DNA of 64,000 bases from the NCBI GenBank assembly GCA_963542695.1, contig CAUTYX010000006.1:1-64000 (forward strand), read 5' to 3'. The notes below the pieces were generated by a model. It saw only the letters and a list, made by a program, of their open reading frames with translations. It ran no database searches and had not been told where the DNA came from. The position numbers and the translations under genes are program-made. Position 1 is the first letter of the stretch, and the number at the start of each line of letters is the position of its first letter. The stretch comes from RUG100 sp963542695 (lineage in GTDB: Bacteria > Bacillota > Clostridia > Peptostreptococcales > Anaerovoracaceae). Below are positions 35,289 through 44,081 of the stretch, piece by piece.

Positions 35289-36218
35289 ATGCCACTGATT
35301 ACAACAAAAGAAATGTTCCAAAAGGCCATACAGGATGACTACGCAGTAGGTGCCTTTAACGTTAATGATATGGAAATTATCCAGGGGATCGTCGAAGGTG
35401 CCAAGGCGGAAAATGCACCTGTGATTTTGCAGGTTTCAGCCGGTGCCAGAAAATATGCCAACCCAACGTATTTAGTAAAGTTGGTAGAAGCGGCCATGGA
35501 GGTTTCCGGAATGGATTTGGTTTTACACCTGGATCACGGTGCTGATTTTGAAATTTGCAAAGACTGTATCGACAGCGGATTCAGTTCGGTGATGATTGAT
35601 GGCTCTAAATATACACTGGAAGAAAACATTGCTTTGACTAAAAAGGTAGTAGACTATGCTCACGACCACGGTGTTGTGGTAGAGGCAGAGCTAGGGAAAC
35701 TGGCCGGCATTGAGGATGCTGTTAGTGTAGAGGTTCGAGATGCTACCTATACCGATCCGGAACAAGCACGTAGTTTCGTTGCAGAAACCGGTGTGGACTC
35801 TCTGGCGGTAGCCATTGGAACCAGTCATGGAGCTTATAAATTCAAGGGGACACCCAAATTGGACTTTGAAAGACTGGAAAAGATTCATCAGTTGATTCCT
35901 ACAACGCCATTGGTACTCCATGGTGCATCCACTGTCATGCCGGAATTTGTGGAGCTGTGCAATCAGTACGGCGGGGACATTCCGGGAGCACAAGGCGTTC
36001 CTGAGGAAATGCTGACAGAAGCTGCCAAACATGGGGTTTGCAAAATCAATGTAGATACAGACTTGCGTCTTGCAATGACAGCAAAAATCAGACAGTGTTT
36101 TGCAGAAAACCCGGAAGAATTTGACCCTCGTCAGTACCTGGGACCCGGTCGTGAGGCCATTAAAGAAATGGTGGCACATAAAATCAGGGATGTTTTTAGG
36201 GCATCCAACAAGCGATAA
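35289..36218 (+). CDS. fba: Class II fructose-bisphosphate aldolase (copy 1)
   Basis: 309 residues, a zinc-dependent TIM-barrel dimer that splits fructose 1,6-bisphosphate. Zinc ligands are in LHLDHGADF, GTSHGAYKF and LVLHGAST; NVDTDLRLAMTAKIR is the substrate-site block. GGGAGG precedes the ATG. It follows the truncated pfkA. The protein differs from copy 2 at roughly one residue in ten, so the duplication is old. A terminator comes after it. The substrate could also be tagatose or another sugar bisphosphate. Confidence 0.93.
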   Translation: MPLITTKEMFQKAIQDDYAVGAFNVNDMEIIQGIVEGAKAENAPVILQVSAGARKYANPTYLVKLVEAAMEVSGMDLVLHLDHGADFEICKDCIDSGFSSVMIDGSKYTLEENIALTKKVVDYAHDHGVVVEAELGKLAGIEDAVSVEVRDATYTDPEQARSFVAETGVDSLAVAIGTSHGAYKFKGTPKLDFERLEKIHQLIPTTPLVLHGASTVMPEFVELCNQYGGDIPGAQGVPEEMLTEAAKHGVCKINVDTDLRLAMTAKIRQCFAENPEEFDPRQYLGPGREAIKEMVAHKIRDVFRASNKR

Positions 36219-36236
36219 TTACATAAAGGAAAGCAA

Positions 36237-36278
36237 GGAGAAAGGAATGGATGCAGATTCGGATTCTTTCTCCCTTTT
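36237..36278 (+). terminator. Terminator after fba copy 1
   Basis: GGAGAAAG (36237-36244) pairs with CTTTCTCC (36266-36273), followed by CTTTT. Confidence 0.7.
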
Positions 36279-36395
36279 ATCGATTGCCAATGTTTTCTTT
36301 TCGGTTGACTCTTGGGGCACTCGATAATCTTTGTCATCCGTGATAAGATAGAAGAAATAGAAAATGCAGCATCATTAAAAGCAAAGGTGGATAAA

Positions 36396-37358
36396 ATGCG
36401 GAAAATCGGCATATTGACCAGTGGTGGCGATGCTCCCGGTATGAATGCGGCGATACGAGCGGTGGTTCGTTCCGGTCTCGCCATGGGAATGGATGTCATG
36501 GGCATTGAGCGAGGTTATGAAGGATTGCTGGACGATGAAATGAAGTTACTGGATCGCTCTTCTGTTGGGGACATTATGCAACGGGGCGGCACTGTTTTAA
36601 AGACGGCTCGCAGCCATCGTTTTATGACAGAAGAGGGACAAAAGGAAGCCTTTCGAATACTACGGCTTCATGGAATCGAAGCCTTGATTGTCTGCGGTGG
36701 CGACGGATCCTTTCGTGGAGCTGCAGACCTTGTGAAATTAGGAATGCCGGTTTTCGGAATTCCTTGCACCATTGACAATGATATGGGGTATACTGACTAT
36801 ACTATTGGCTTTGACACGGCAGTGAATACGGTACTGGATGCGGTTAGCAATATTCGAGACACCGGCAGTTCGCACGATCGTACCACCATTATAGAGGTAA
36901 TGGGGCGAGACTGTGGTGATATTGCCGCTTTTGCCGGCGTTACCGGCGGAGCCGAATCGGTACTGGTGCCGGAGGTAAAAAGTGATGTGGATGCTGTATG
37001 CCGTAAAATTGTTGCAGCTAAGGACAAAGGCAAGCGCCACAGTATCATTATTCGAGCCGAAGGGGCTGATGTAACAACCGATGAGCTGGTAAATACCATT
37101 TATGAGGAAACCGGTTCGGAGGCACGGAAAGTAGTACTGGCTTATGTACAGCGAGGTGGCAGTCCTACCATGATGGATCGACTACGTGCCGCCATGATGG
37201 GCTACGAAGCTGTGAAGCTTATTAATGAAGATGCTGAAAGTATGGCCATTGGAGTCAAGGATGACAAAATCTTTACCATGGATTTTATCAAGGCCATTAA
37301 AGTAAAAAGAAAGCCAAACCTGGAACTGATCCAGCTGGCAGACCTGCTTTCGAATTAG
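36396..37358 (+). CDS. pfkA: ATP-dependent 6-phosphofructokinase
   Basis: 320 residues. It phosphorylates fructose 6-phosphate, the main control step of glycolysis. The N-terminal GGDAPGMNAAIRAVVR and ATP-binding GGDGSFRGA are typical of the ATP-dependent form, and the catalytic TIDNDMGYTDYTIGFDTA and MGRDCGD follow. The frame is open 28 codons further upstream; ATG 36396 follows AAAGGTGG and matches the family start. It is followed 19 bases later by fba copy 2, so the two catalyse consecutive glycolytic steps. Confidence 0.95.
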   Translation: MRKIGILTSGGDAPGMNAAIRAVVRSGLAMGMDVMGIERGYEGLLDDEMKLLDRSSVGDIMQRGGTVLKTARSHRFMTEEGQKEAFRILRLHGIEALIVCGGDGSFRGAADLVKLGMPVFGIPCTIDNDMGYTDYTIGFDTAVNTVLDAVSNIRDTGSSHDRTTIIEVMGRDCGDIAAFAGVTGGAESVLVPEVKSDVDAVCRKIVAAKDKGKRHSIIIRAEGADVTTDELVNTIYEETGSEARKVVLAYVQRGGSPTMMDRLRAAMMGYEAVKLINEDAESMAIGVKDDKIFTMDFIKAIKVKRKPNLELIQLADLLSN

Positions 37359-37377
37359 CAGAGAATGGAGGAAACGC

Positions 37378-38307
37378 ATGGCTATCGTTACAACAAAGGA
37401 TATGTTTTCTAAGGCATTACACGAAGATTATGCAGTAGGTGCCTTTAACGTCAACAACATGGAAATTATTCAGGGTATCGTCGAAGGTGCCAAAGCTGAG
37501 GATGCCCCTGTTATCTTGCAGGTTTCGGCAGGTGCCAGAAAGTATGCCAACCCGACATATTTGGTAAAATTAGTAGAAGCGGCTATGGAAGTATCCGGCC
37601 TCGATTTGGTTCTTCACCTGGACCACGGCGCAGATTTTGATATCTGTAAAGACTGTGTCGACAACGGATTTAGTTCTGTTATGATTGATGGTTCTAAATA
37701 CACATTGGAAGAAAATATTGCCGTGACAAAGAAAGTAGTAGACTATGCTCACGACCACGGCGTTGTTGTCGAAGCAGAGCTGGGAAAGCTGGCGGGGATT
37801 GAAGATGCTGTCAGTGTAGATGCAAGAGATGCCACCTTTACCGATCCGGAAGAAGCCCGTATCTTCGTAGAAGAAACCGGCGTAGATTCTCTGGCTGTTG
37901 CTATTGGAACCAGCCACGGCGCCTATAAATTCAAGGGAACTCCAAAACTGGATTTTGAACGACTAAAGAAAATTCACGCCATTATTCCGGATACACCATT
38001 GGTACTCCATGGCTCCTCCACAGTCATGCCGGAATTCGTTGCTCTTTGTAACAAATATGGTGGGGATATTCCGGGAGCACAAGGCGTACCGGAAGACATG
38101 CTGACAGAAGCTGCCAAATACGGTGTCTGCAAAATCAACGTAGACACAGACCTTCGTCTGGCTATGACTGCCAAAATCAGACAATGCTTTGCAGAAAACC
38201 CGGCAGAATTCGACCCGAGAAAGTATTTGGGACCCGGCCGTGAAGCTATTAAAGATATGGTTGCCCACAAAATCAGAGACGTCTTTAAGAGCTCCGGTAA
38301 AAGATAG
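37378..38307 (+). CDS. fba: Class II fructose-bisphosphate aldolase (copy 2)
   Basis: 309 residues with the same zinc and substrate motifs as copy 1 (HLDHGADF, GTSHGAYKF, LVLHGSST). TGGAGG lies before the ATG. It is co-transcribed with the intact pfkA. Divergence from copy 1 is spread along the length, so this is an ancient duplicate of the pfkA-fba pair and not an assembly echo. A strong terminator follows at 38433. Confidence 0.94.
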   Translation: MAIVTTKDMFSKALHEDYAVGAFNVNNMEIIQGIVEGAKAEDAPVILQVSAGARKYANPTYLVKLVEAAMEVSGLDLVLHLDHGADFDICKDCVDNGFSSVMIDGSKYTLEENIAVTKKVVDYAHDHGVVVEAELGKLAGIEDAVSVDARDATFTDPEEARIFVEETGVDSLAVAIGTSHGAYKFKGTPKLDFERLKKIHAIIPDTPLVLHGSSTVMPEFVALCNKYGGDIPGAQGVPEDMLTEAAKYGVCKINVDTDLRLAMTAKIRQCFAENPAEFDPRKYLGPGREAIKDMVAHKIRDVFKSSGKR

Positions 38308-38432
38308 ACCTGACAGCAACGAGAGAAAAGAGTATCAGTCTTTCGCATCTCCAATCCTGCAAAAAACAGCGCAGCGTAATCAATATCTTGCTGTAAGGAA
38401 TATCAGTTAATAGCGAATATATGTAGATATGT

Positions 38433-38464
38433 AGAAAGGAACCGACCCGGTTCCTTTCTTTCGT
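38433..38464 (+). terminator. Terminator after the pfkA-fba operon
   Basis: A 12-bp perfect stem AGAAAGGAACCG/CGGTTCCTTTCT with an ACC loop and a T-rich tail. Confidence 0.9.
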
Positions 38465-38508
38465 TAATTAATAAAAGTGGTTGACATTCTCAAATGGAAT
38501 GAGATAGA

Positions 38509-39657
38509 GTGGAAGAGGTGACTGTATTGTTACCGGGAGGAAAATCCTCTGTAGTGTGTAGAGATCATTTATTTATATACAATACCAACCACCAGGACAG
38601 CACCACCAGCATTGTAGATGAAAAAGGCATGGCGGCTGCCACCTATGAATACGATGCCTATGGAAATATCGTCGGCGGCAAAGACCACAGTTTTGATAAT
38701 GAAGTCTGTTACACCGGACAGACTTATGATAAGACAAGCGGGCTATATTACTATCGGGCGCAGTTTTATGATGGGTCAACCGGTGGATTTACCAGTCAAG
38801 ATACCAGCCGAGGGGAAGGTCTTGATCCCCGTACCCAAAATTTGTATGGCTATTGCGCAGGGGATCCTGTTAACTACACCGACCCTACCGGTCATAGTTT
38901 CTTTTCCAAACTACGAAAACGGGTACGCCATGCGGTGAAGCGGGTACACCACCGGGTACGCCGGGTGGTACGCAGTATCCCGCGCAGGGTGACCCGGTGC
39001 GTGCGAAGAGTTTACCGCAGAGCAAGGCATGTTGTGCGAAGTGCAGCAAGATATGTGCGAAAACGGTATCGGCAGGCAAAATGTATCGCGATTAAAGCAA
39101 GACGGAAACTGCAAAGATGGCGAAAGAGTGTCAGGAAACAGGTTCGACAGACGGCAGGTGCCGTGGGGCAGGGTATCCGAAGAAAAGCTCGCGGTGCTTG
39201 GAGTGGAATTAAAAAGGGCGCCAGCATTGCAAAGAGCAAATATAAAAAATTGCAGGCAGGGGCAGATAATAATCTGATGGCTTCCAAGGCATACTTTGGT
39301 CTCAGTAGCGCCATTGGTGTGACGCAAACCTTGTGTATAAATTTAGCAGAAGGAGAGGAAAAGCATCAATCGGCAAAAACGATTGGCATCAATATAGCAA
39401 CGGATTTAGCGGTTAGTGCAGCAATTGATCTTAGTGTAGTAAAACTTTGCACACTCGGTGGAACTGTATTGTTCGATCCGGGACTCGGAACCATAATTGG
39501 AGGCGTAGCTGGATGTGTTGTGCAGATGATCATAGCGAACAAGCGATTAAGTAGCGGAAGAACTGTTTCAGATACACTGAAAATGCATGCAAATAAGGGA
39601 ATTCGTCGTTCAGATGCACACTGGAGACGAGCTGGTTGTGTGCCGGGTACATGCTAG
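38509..39657 (+). CDS. Orphan Rhs tip: Rhs core end plus arginine-rich toxin-like C-terminal domain
   Basis: 382 residues. Residues 18-129 are the 3' end of an Rhs protein: a last YD repeat (YEYDAYGNIVGG) and the Rhs core (SGLYYYRAQFYDGSTGGF, then NLYGYCAGDPVNYTDPTGH). Residues 130-382 are the variable C-terminal domain, which in polymorphic toxins is the toxin. It has about 85 residues packed with Arg and Val (for example RVHHRVRRVVRSIPRRV), then glycine-rich hydrophobic segments (IGINIATDLAVSAAIDLSVV, quoted to the limit; GTIIGGVAGCVVQM) and the tail NKGIRRSDAHWRRAGCVPGTC-type end. No signal or full repeat region exists, so it is an orphan tip with a weak GTG start. The following gene cluster looks like its immunity genes. 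Confidence 0.82.
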   Translation: MEEVTVLLPGGKSSVVCRDHLFIYNTNHQDSTTSIVDEKGMAAATYEYDAYGNIVGGKDHSFDNEVCYTGQTYDKTSGLYYYRAQFYDGSTGGFTSQDTSRGEGLDPRTQNLYGYCAGDPVNYTDPTGHSFFSKLRKRVRHAVKRVHHRVRRVVRSIPRRVTRCVRRVYRRARHVVRSAARYVRKRYRQAKCIAIKARRKLQRWRKSVRKQVRQTAGAVGQGIRRKARGAWSGIKKGASIAKSKYKKLQAGADNNLMASKAYFGLSSAIGVTQTLCINLAEGEEKHQSAKTIGINIATDLAVSAAIDLSVVKLCTLGGTVLFDPGLGTIIGGVAGCVVQMIIANKRLSSGRTVSDTLKMHANKGIRRSDAHWRRAGCVPGTC

Positions 39658-39666
39658 GGGGAGTCT

Positions 39667-40425
39667 ATGAAAAATATAAATAAGGAAGACAGCCTAAGAG
39701 CATATATTAGACATCTACCCCTTCGCCCCATGAAAATGTATGTCCCTCCTGGAACTATGGTTTGGATTATAATTATGATAGCTATAGTTTTTTACGCGAT
39801 ATCTCTTGAAGAGCAAGGCATGCAGTATACGGTCTTAAGAATTGGGGGGGTGTTTGCAATAGCCCTTTCCCTGCTTGCCAGTGTAATATACTCCCCAAAG
39901 GGAGAATGGCATTTTTAAAGAGGTGGAATACTGGGTTGGGCGTTAGCTCTTTCTTTTGGTTGCTGGAATCTTTGGCTAGTGTTAACGGATGCACGAGACA
40001 CAAACCTTGGTATGTCATATATGGGGATGTTTATGCTGGGGTTAGTATTGCTGACCGGTATTATGATTAAAGGGACAAAGCGAAGAATTAATACCAGATG
40101 GTACATGAAAGATAAAGAACTACAGGAGGACGATACTGCCGGTATTTGGATACTTGCTATAGTAGGAATGATAGTGTACGTGGTTGTCATGTGGATTGTG
40201 TTTAAAAAGTATATGGATATTGAAATATTTATATGCGTTATAGCACTTGGTATAATTAGCTATGTATATGCAGGAGGAGGTGTTCGTACCATACTGCGAG
40301 GTTACTACATTAAAAAGTATCATTTGCAGGACGCAGTGGTGGTGGAAATACCGGAAAAAGAAAATGATAAGCAAGAAGAGAGTCAAGAGGAATCACCGAA
40401 TGGCGAGACTGAACATAAAAAATAG
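39667..40425 (+). pseudogene. Array membrane protein A (putative immunity), interrupted by TAA
   Basis: First of six paralogues. It starts nine bases after the Rhs stop, with AGGGGGAGT ahead of the ATG. The N-terminus SLRAYIRHLPLRPMK carries the family motif (AY-x-x-x-LPLRP). An in-frame TAA at 39916-39918 lies after GEWHF, and the same frame then resumes RGGILGWALALS to the family end LRGYYIKKYHLQDAVVVEIP. A single base change to TTA would restore the frame. About six membrane helices are expected. A restart at GTG 39979 could make only a C-terminal part. Confidence 0.75.
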
Positions 40426-40582
40426 TAAAGTTCTTTTGGCTTTTGAAAAAGATAAAAATCATGAACATTTTTGCAGCCGCTGTATATCGATTGAAAAGAA
40501 GAGAAAAGCAGTGCGTGTTAGTGTAGCGGAATCTAGGCGGCGATGTGCACAAGGTGGTAGAGTTCCTGGGATGTGCCATTAG
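40289..40582 (+). repeat. Direct repeat R1, copy 1 (immunity tail plus tail ORF)
   Basis: 294 bases that are about 90% identical to 41190-41483, 901 bases away. The repeat covers the end of the immunity gene and the whole tail ORF. Confidence 0.88.
40364..40582 (+). CDS. Tail ORF 1, repeats the C-terminus of the Rhs protein
   Basis: 72 residues from ATG 40364, or 60 from ATG 40400 which has AGAGGA before it. It overlaps the end of gene A in another frame. The body is basic, with a CxxC pair (FCSRCIS). The end AESRRRCAQGGRVPGMCH resembles the Rhs end WRRAGCVPGTC. Its first Cys is replaced by Arg here. It may be a leftover of a displaced toxin gene or a small peptide. It ends nine bases before gene B. 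Confidence 0.5.
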   Translation: MISKKRVKRNHRMARLNIKNSKVLLAFEKDKNHEHFCSRCISIEKKRKAVRVSVAESRRRCAQGGRVPGMCH

Positions 40583-40591
40583 GAGAATTAT

Positions 40592-41326
40592 ATGAATAGT
40601 ATAGATAATCTTAAAGCATATATTGCGGCATTACCTCTTCGTCCATTGAAAAAAGGAGACTTAATTGGTACATTGATTGGTATTTTGATTTTTGCAGGTA
40701 TTGATACGTATCATTTATATTATGATGGATTTGCCATTTTTCGTGAAAGTTTAATTACTGTTCATTGTTTGTGTGTTATTGTTGCTGTTATGTGTTGTGT
40801 AATATACCAAATAGAAAGAAAGGAAGTACATTTCTTTACAACAGGAACAATATTAGGAGCATTAGGGGTGACCTGTGGTTGTGTGAGTATTGCTCAAATT
40901 GTTATGGATTGTGTATCTTATGCAGGATTGTATATAGTAGGATATGTGGTATGTATTGGTTTTATGGTGTATGAAATCCTAAAGAATGCTAAAAGACGGA
41001 TTAATACAGAATGGTACAAAAAAAGGTATGAAGACACAGATGGAATAATAATTTCAAGTGTAGTTTTTGTCTTGGCTGAAATTATAGTATTAGTGCTTAA
41101 ATTTAAGCGTTTTATGGATGGTAGGAATTTGATTATATTAATTCTGTGCCTTATTTTAAGCTATATACTGATTGGGGTATCGATCCCTTCCATACTGCGT
41201 GGTTACTACATTAAAAAATACCATTTGCAGGAGGCAGTAGTGGTGGAAATACCGAAAAAAGAAAATGACAAGCAAGAAGAGAGTCAAGAGGAATCACCGA
41301 ATAGCGGGAGTGAACATAAAAAATAG
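40592..41326 (+). CDS. Array membrane protein B (putative immunity), intact
   Basis: 244 residues, the only array member with an uninterrupted frame. The N-terminus NLKAYIAALPLRPLKK is followed by about six hydrophobic helices, a conserved basic loop KRRINTEWYKK after helix four, and the family end SIPSILRGYYIKKYHLQEAVVVEIP, then a charged Glu/Lys/Ser tail. AGGAGA lies before the ATG. No known domain was recognised. Its place behind an Rhs tip suggests an immunity protein against a membrane-active toxin, but this is inference. Confidence 0.72.
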   Translation: MNSIDNLKAYIAALPLRPLKKGDLIGTLIGILIFAGIDTYHLYYDGFAIFRESLITVHCLCVIVAVMCCVIYQIERKEVHFFTTGTILGALGVTCGCVSIAQIVMDCVSYAGLYIVGYVVCIGFMVYEILKNAKRRINTEWYKKRYEDTDGIIISSVVFVLAEIIVLVLKFKRFMDGRNLIILILCLILSYILIGVSIPSILRGYYIKKYHLQEAVVVEIPKKENDKQEESQEESPNSGSEHKK

Positions 41327-41483
41327 TAAGGTTCTTTTGGCTTTTGAAAAAGATAAAAATCATGAACATTTTTGCAGCCGCTGTATATCGATTGAAAAGA
41401 AGAGAAAAGCGGTGCGTATTAGTGTAGTGGAATCTAGACGGCGATATGCACAAGGTGGTTGTGTACCGGGGATGTGTCATTAG
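41190..41483 (+). repeat. Direct repeat R1, copy 2
   Basis: 294 bases matching 40289-40582. Its first part, TCCATACTGCGTGG and what follows, also recurs from about 43820 in gene E. Confidence 0.88.
41265..41483 (+). CDS. Tail ORF 2, repeats the C-terminus of the Rhs protein
   Basis: 72 residues, closely related to tail ORF 1. It overlaps the last 62 bases of gene B in another frame. The end VESRRRYAQGGCVPGMCH keeps both Cys. No good ribosome-binding site precedes the ATG; GTG 41310 is an alternative start. It ends 12 bases before gene C. Confidence 0.5.
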   Translation: MTSKKRVKRNHRIAGVNIKNSKVLLAFEKDKNHEHFCSRCISIEKKRKAVRISVVESRRRYAQGGCVPGMCH

Positions 41484-41495
41484 AGAGGAAGAGAT

Positions 41496-42199
41496 ATGAT
41501 AGGGAATACAGAGAGACTACAAGAATATATTAAATCGATTCCCATTAGACCGCTAGGGATGAAGGAGGTAGTTCTTTGCTCTCTAGCAATTGATACAGTA
41601 TCTATTGCTTGTATTTGTGGAATTTGTTTAGAAAGAAAAGATGCTTTTAGTTGGATATTAGTGTTTTTCTTCAGTTGTACATTTGTATTAACTACGGTTG
41701 CCGCTGCGTTATATCCGTTGCGAAAGAAGGAAATTTACTTTTTTTCATGGGGATTAATCTGTTTTTCGTTGGGTGCAGTGTTTGGAAATGGAGCTGTTCT
41801 ATTAGAGTTCCAAGATAACAATAAATATTCTCACTTGTATATGATTATATATATAAGTATATGTGTGGTGTTAATGGTATGTACTATATTGCTAATACGT
41901 AAAAGAATTCTTTCTGGAAAATATGGAAAAAAGAAAGTCAAGTTTGGTGTTGCAAACACATCTCTTATTATAGCTTATAGCGGTTTTATTTGGAACTATG
42001 TATTTCAGAAGGCAACTCTCTGATAAATTGAGCAATTTTTCCACGAGTATATTATTTTGTGCATTATGCTTTTTTCTTATCTGTTGGGGGTGTTAATTTT
42101 TTGATGCGAGGATATTATATAAAAAAGTATAATTTACAAGATGCAATAATCGTGGAAAAACCGAAGAAAAAATCAGAATGGTACCGAGAATGGAAATAG
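41496..42199 (+). pseudogene. Array membrane protein C (putative immunity), frameshifted
   Basis: The first 175 codons read well: RLQEYIKSIPIRPLGMKE, helices, and YPLRKKEIYFFSWG, as in the other copies. The frame then ends at 42021-42023. The expected C-terminus continues in another frame (VNFLMRGYYIKKYNLQDAIIVEKP) up to the stop at 42197-42199. At least one frameshift is needed near 42000, and possibly a second before 42095. GAGAGGAAGAG precedes the ATG. Confidence 0.75.
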
Positions 42200-42340
42200 A
42201 GCAGAGTCAATATTAAAGGGAACAGGAATATAACGGCTATGGATTGGACGAAGGAAAAAACTAACAAAATGGTACGAAGCGGGATAGCAGAATCAAAAAG
42301 ACGATATGCACAAGGTTGTGTACCAGGGATGTGTCATTAA
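42120..42340 (+). repeat. Direct repeat R2, copy 1
   Basis: 221 bases closely matching 42983-43203, 863 bases apart. It covers the end of gene C, a short spacer and tail ORF 3. Confidence 0.88.
42239..42340 (+). CDS. Tail ORF 3 (33 residues) ending in GCVPGMCH
   Basis: MDWTKEKTNKMVRSGIAESK then RRYAQGCVPGMCH. It aligns with the Rhs end NKGIRRSDAHWRRAGCVPGTC in its NK-x-x-R-S and GCVPG-x-C positions. It lies alone between the remains of genes C and D. It is too short for many gene finders, and its expression is uncertain. Confidence 0.48.
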   Translation: MDWTKEKTNKMVRSGIAESKRRYAQGCVPGMCH

Positions 42341-42354
42341 AACAAGAGATGAAT

Positions 42355-43044
42355 ATGATTTTTTTGATAACAACATAGAAAATATTAAGGAGTATATCAA
42401 CACCTTATCTATTAAACCATTGGGTATAAAAGATATAATTTGGTGTCCGATTGCCATGAGTATTCTTGTCTGTGGTGGAATCGGACAATTTTCCAATGAA
42501 CCCTTTTTTGATAGTCTACTTTGCAGAATTTGCATAATATTTTATGTGTTCTGTATTGTGATTTCTGTCATAGGCTGTGCATTATATCCGCTCAGAAAAA
42601 AAGTGATTTACTTTTTTTCTGGAGGATTAGAGTGTATTTCGTTTGGAGCATTTATTGGAAGTTTCACAGTGCTAGTTGTTATCTTAGAACACTCTAAGTT
42701 ATCTTGGATTTATTTTATGTGTTACGTAATTAGTGTTTTTATAATGATAATTATTACTTTATGTCATATACAAAAAAATTAGCAATGGAAAGTATCATAA
42801 AGAAAAGCCACGTCTAGGGTTAACTAATTCATCTGTCATTATGGCAGCGCTATTTTGTATTGCTGTGTTTCGAAATAGAATATTGGATCAGGTGAACAAT
42901 GTAATTCTATGTGTTGTTCTGCTTGGTATTGGCTACTTTCTACTAAGTAGTGGTGCAACATTTTTTATGAGAGCGTACTACATTAAAAAGTATAATTTAC
43001 AAGACACAGTAATCGTGGAAAAACCGAAGAAAAAATCAGAATAG
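42355..43044 (+). pseudogene. Array membrane protein D (putative immunity), frameshifted twice
   Basis: The natural start is ATG 42355, but the T7 run at 42359-42365 puts it out of frame with NIENIKEYINTLSIKPLGIKD; five Ts would join it. A second break is the A7 run at 42772-42778, after which the reading resumes in another frame (KPRLGLTNSSVIMAALFC) and ends normally with FFMRAYYIKKYNLQDTVIVE. The rest of the protein, including YPLRKKVIYFFSGG, is conserved. Confidence 0.75.
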
Positions 43045-43203
43045 TACCGAGAATGGATATAGAGTAGAGTCAATATTAAAGGGAACAGGAATATAACGAT
43101 TATGGATCGGACGAAAGATAAAGTTAACAAAATGGTACGAAGCGAGAAGGCAGAATCGAAAAGACGATACATGCAAGGTTGTATACCGGGAATGTGTCAT
43201 TAA
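42983..43203 (+). repeat. Direct repeat R2, copy 2
   Basis: 221 bases matching 42120-42340. It includes the end of gene D and tail ORF 4. Confidence 0.88.
43102..43203 (+). CDS. Tail ORF 4 (33 residues) ending in GCIPGMCH
   Basis: MDRTKDKVNKMVRSEKAESK then RRYMQGCIPGMCH. Compared with tail ORF 3 the frame is kept and changes are mild (Val to Ile in the end motif), which suggests that the peptide end has been under selection or was recently copied. It ends 14 bases before gene E. Confidence 0.48.
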   Translation: MDRTKDKVNKMVRSEKAESKRRYMQGCIPGMCH

Positions 43204-43217
43204 ATAGGAGGCTTGTG

Positions 43218-44081
43218 ATGGTAAACACTAGAGACGCTTTGCAGGCATATGCCAAATCACTGCCTCTTCGTCCAATAAAGAAAACAGACTTAATAATAAC
43301 GCCTATACTTGTAGGGATATCGGGGTGGACAGCTTTATTTCAACTGTTTCAAACAGAATATAAATACACTTTTGGAATATTTTTAGGAACGCTTATTTTT
43401 GTAATGGGAATTGCTATCGCCAGCTGCATAATGTACTCATCGAAAAAAAAGAGTGGCATTTTCTATCGACAGGAATGAGCGTTTTTATGATAGGGATAGG
43501 TTTTGAATATTGGTCTATACTTTCTGTTGTGATGGATGTGAAACAATTAGCACTTATTTATACAATTGGGCAAACGAGCTGTATAGGTGTGATGATTTTT
43601 CGCATTGTAAAAATACAAAAAACGCATTTACACTGGGTGGTATATAAAAAAATATAAAGATGAAGATATGGATGTCGAAATATTTTTTGAAGTCATTGGC
43701 ATTGGAGTGGGTGTGATTGTTATGGCAATTATCTTTATTCCATATATGGAGCTTAAAGGTTTTTTTGCATGGTTACTATTTACGAGTTTGTCCTTTTTAT
43801 TGATTGGGGTATCGATCCCTTCCATACTGCGTGGCTACTACATTAAAAAGTATCATTTGCAGGAGGCAGTGGTGGTAGAAATACCAAAAAAAGAAATGGA
43901 AGTGTCAAAAGAAGAGGAAATGCCGAAAGAAGAGGAGATACCAAAAGAAGAAGTGAAAATATCGAAAGAAGAAAAAGAAGAGAAGAAAGAAGCGTCGGAC
44001 GAAAGTGGAGAAAAATCGCAAAAGGAGAAAGAGACACCAAAAGAAAATAGAAAAAACCACAAGAGAAGGAGGATGAGCAAG
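43218..44081 (+). pseudogene. Array membrane protein E (putative immunity), frameshifted, then fused to F
   Basis: ATG 43218 follows AGGAGG and gives ALQAYAKSLPLRPIKKTDL. The A8 run at 43443-43450 shifts the frame; EWHFLSTG continues in the next frame. A further shift near 43615-43640 is needed to reach KKYKDEDMDVEIFF. The family end SIPSILRGYYIKKYHLQEAVV is followed by an unusual Lys/Glu-rich tail of about 60 residues, with repeats like PKEEE. No stop codon separates this tail from gene F, so the two are fused in frame. Confidence 0.72.

Noticed and set aside
38573..39327. Several long ORFs opposite or overlapping the Rhs gene
   Set aside because: They arise from the Arg- and Val-rich codons of the Rhs domain in other frames and show no protein features.
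40289..43203. CRISPR-like array because of regular repeats
   Set aside because: The repeats are over 200 bases long with periods near 900 bases and lie in coding sequence; no short repeats with spacers are seen.
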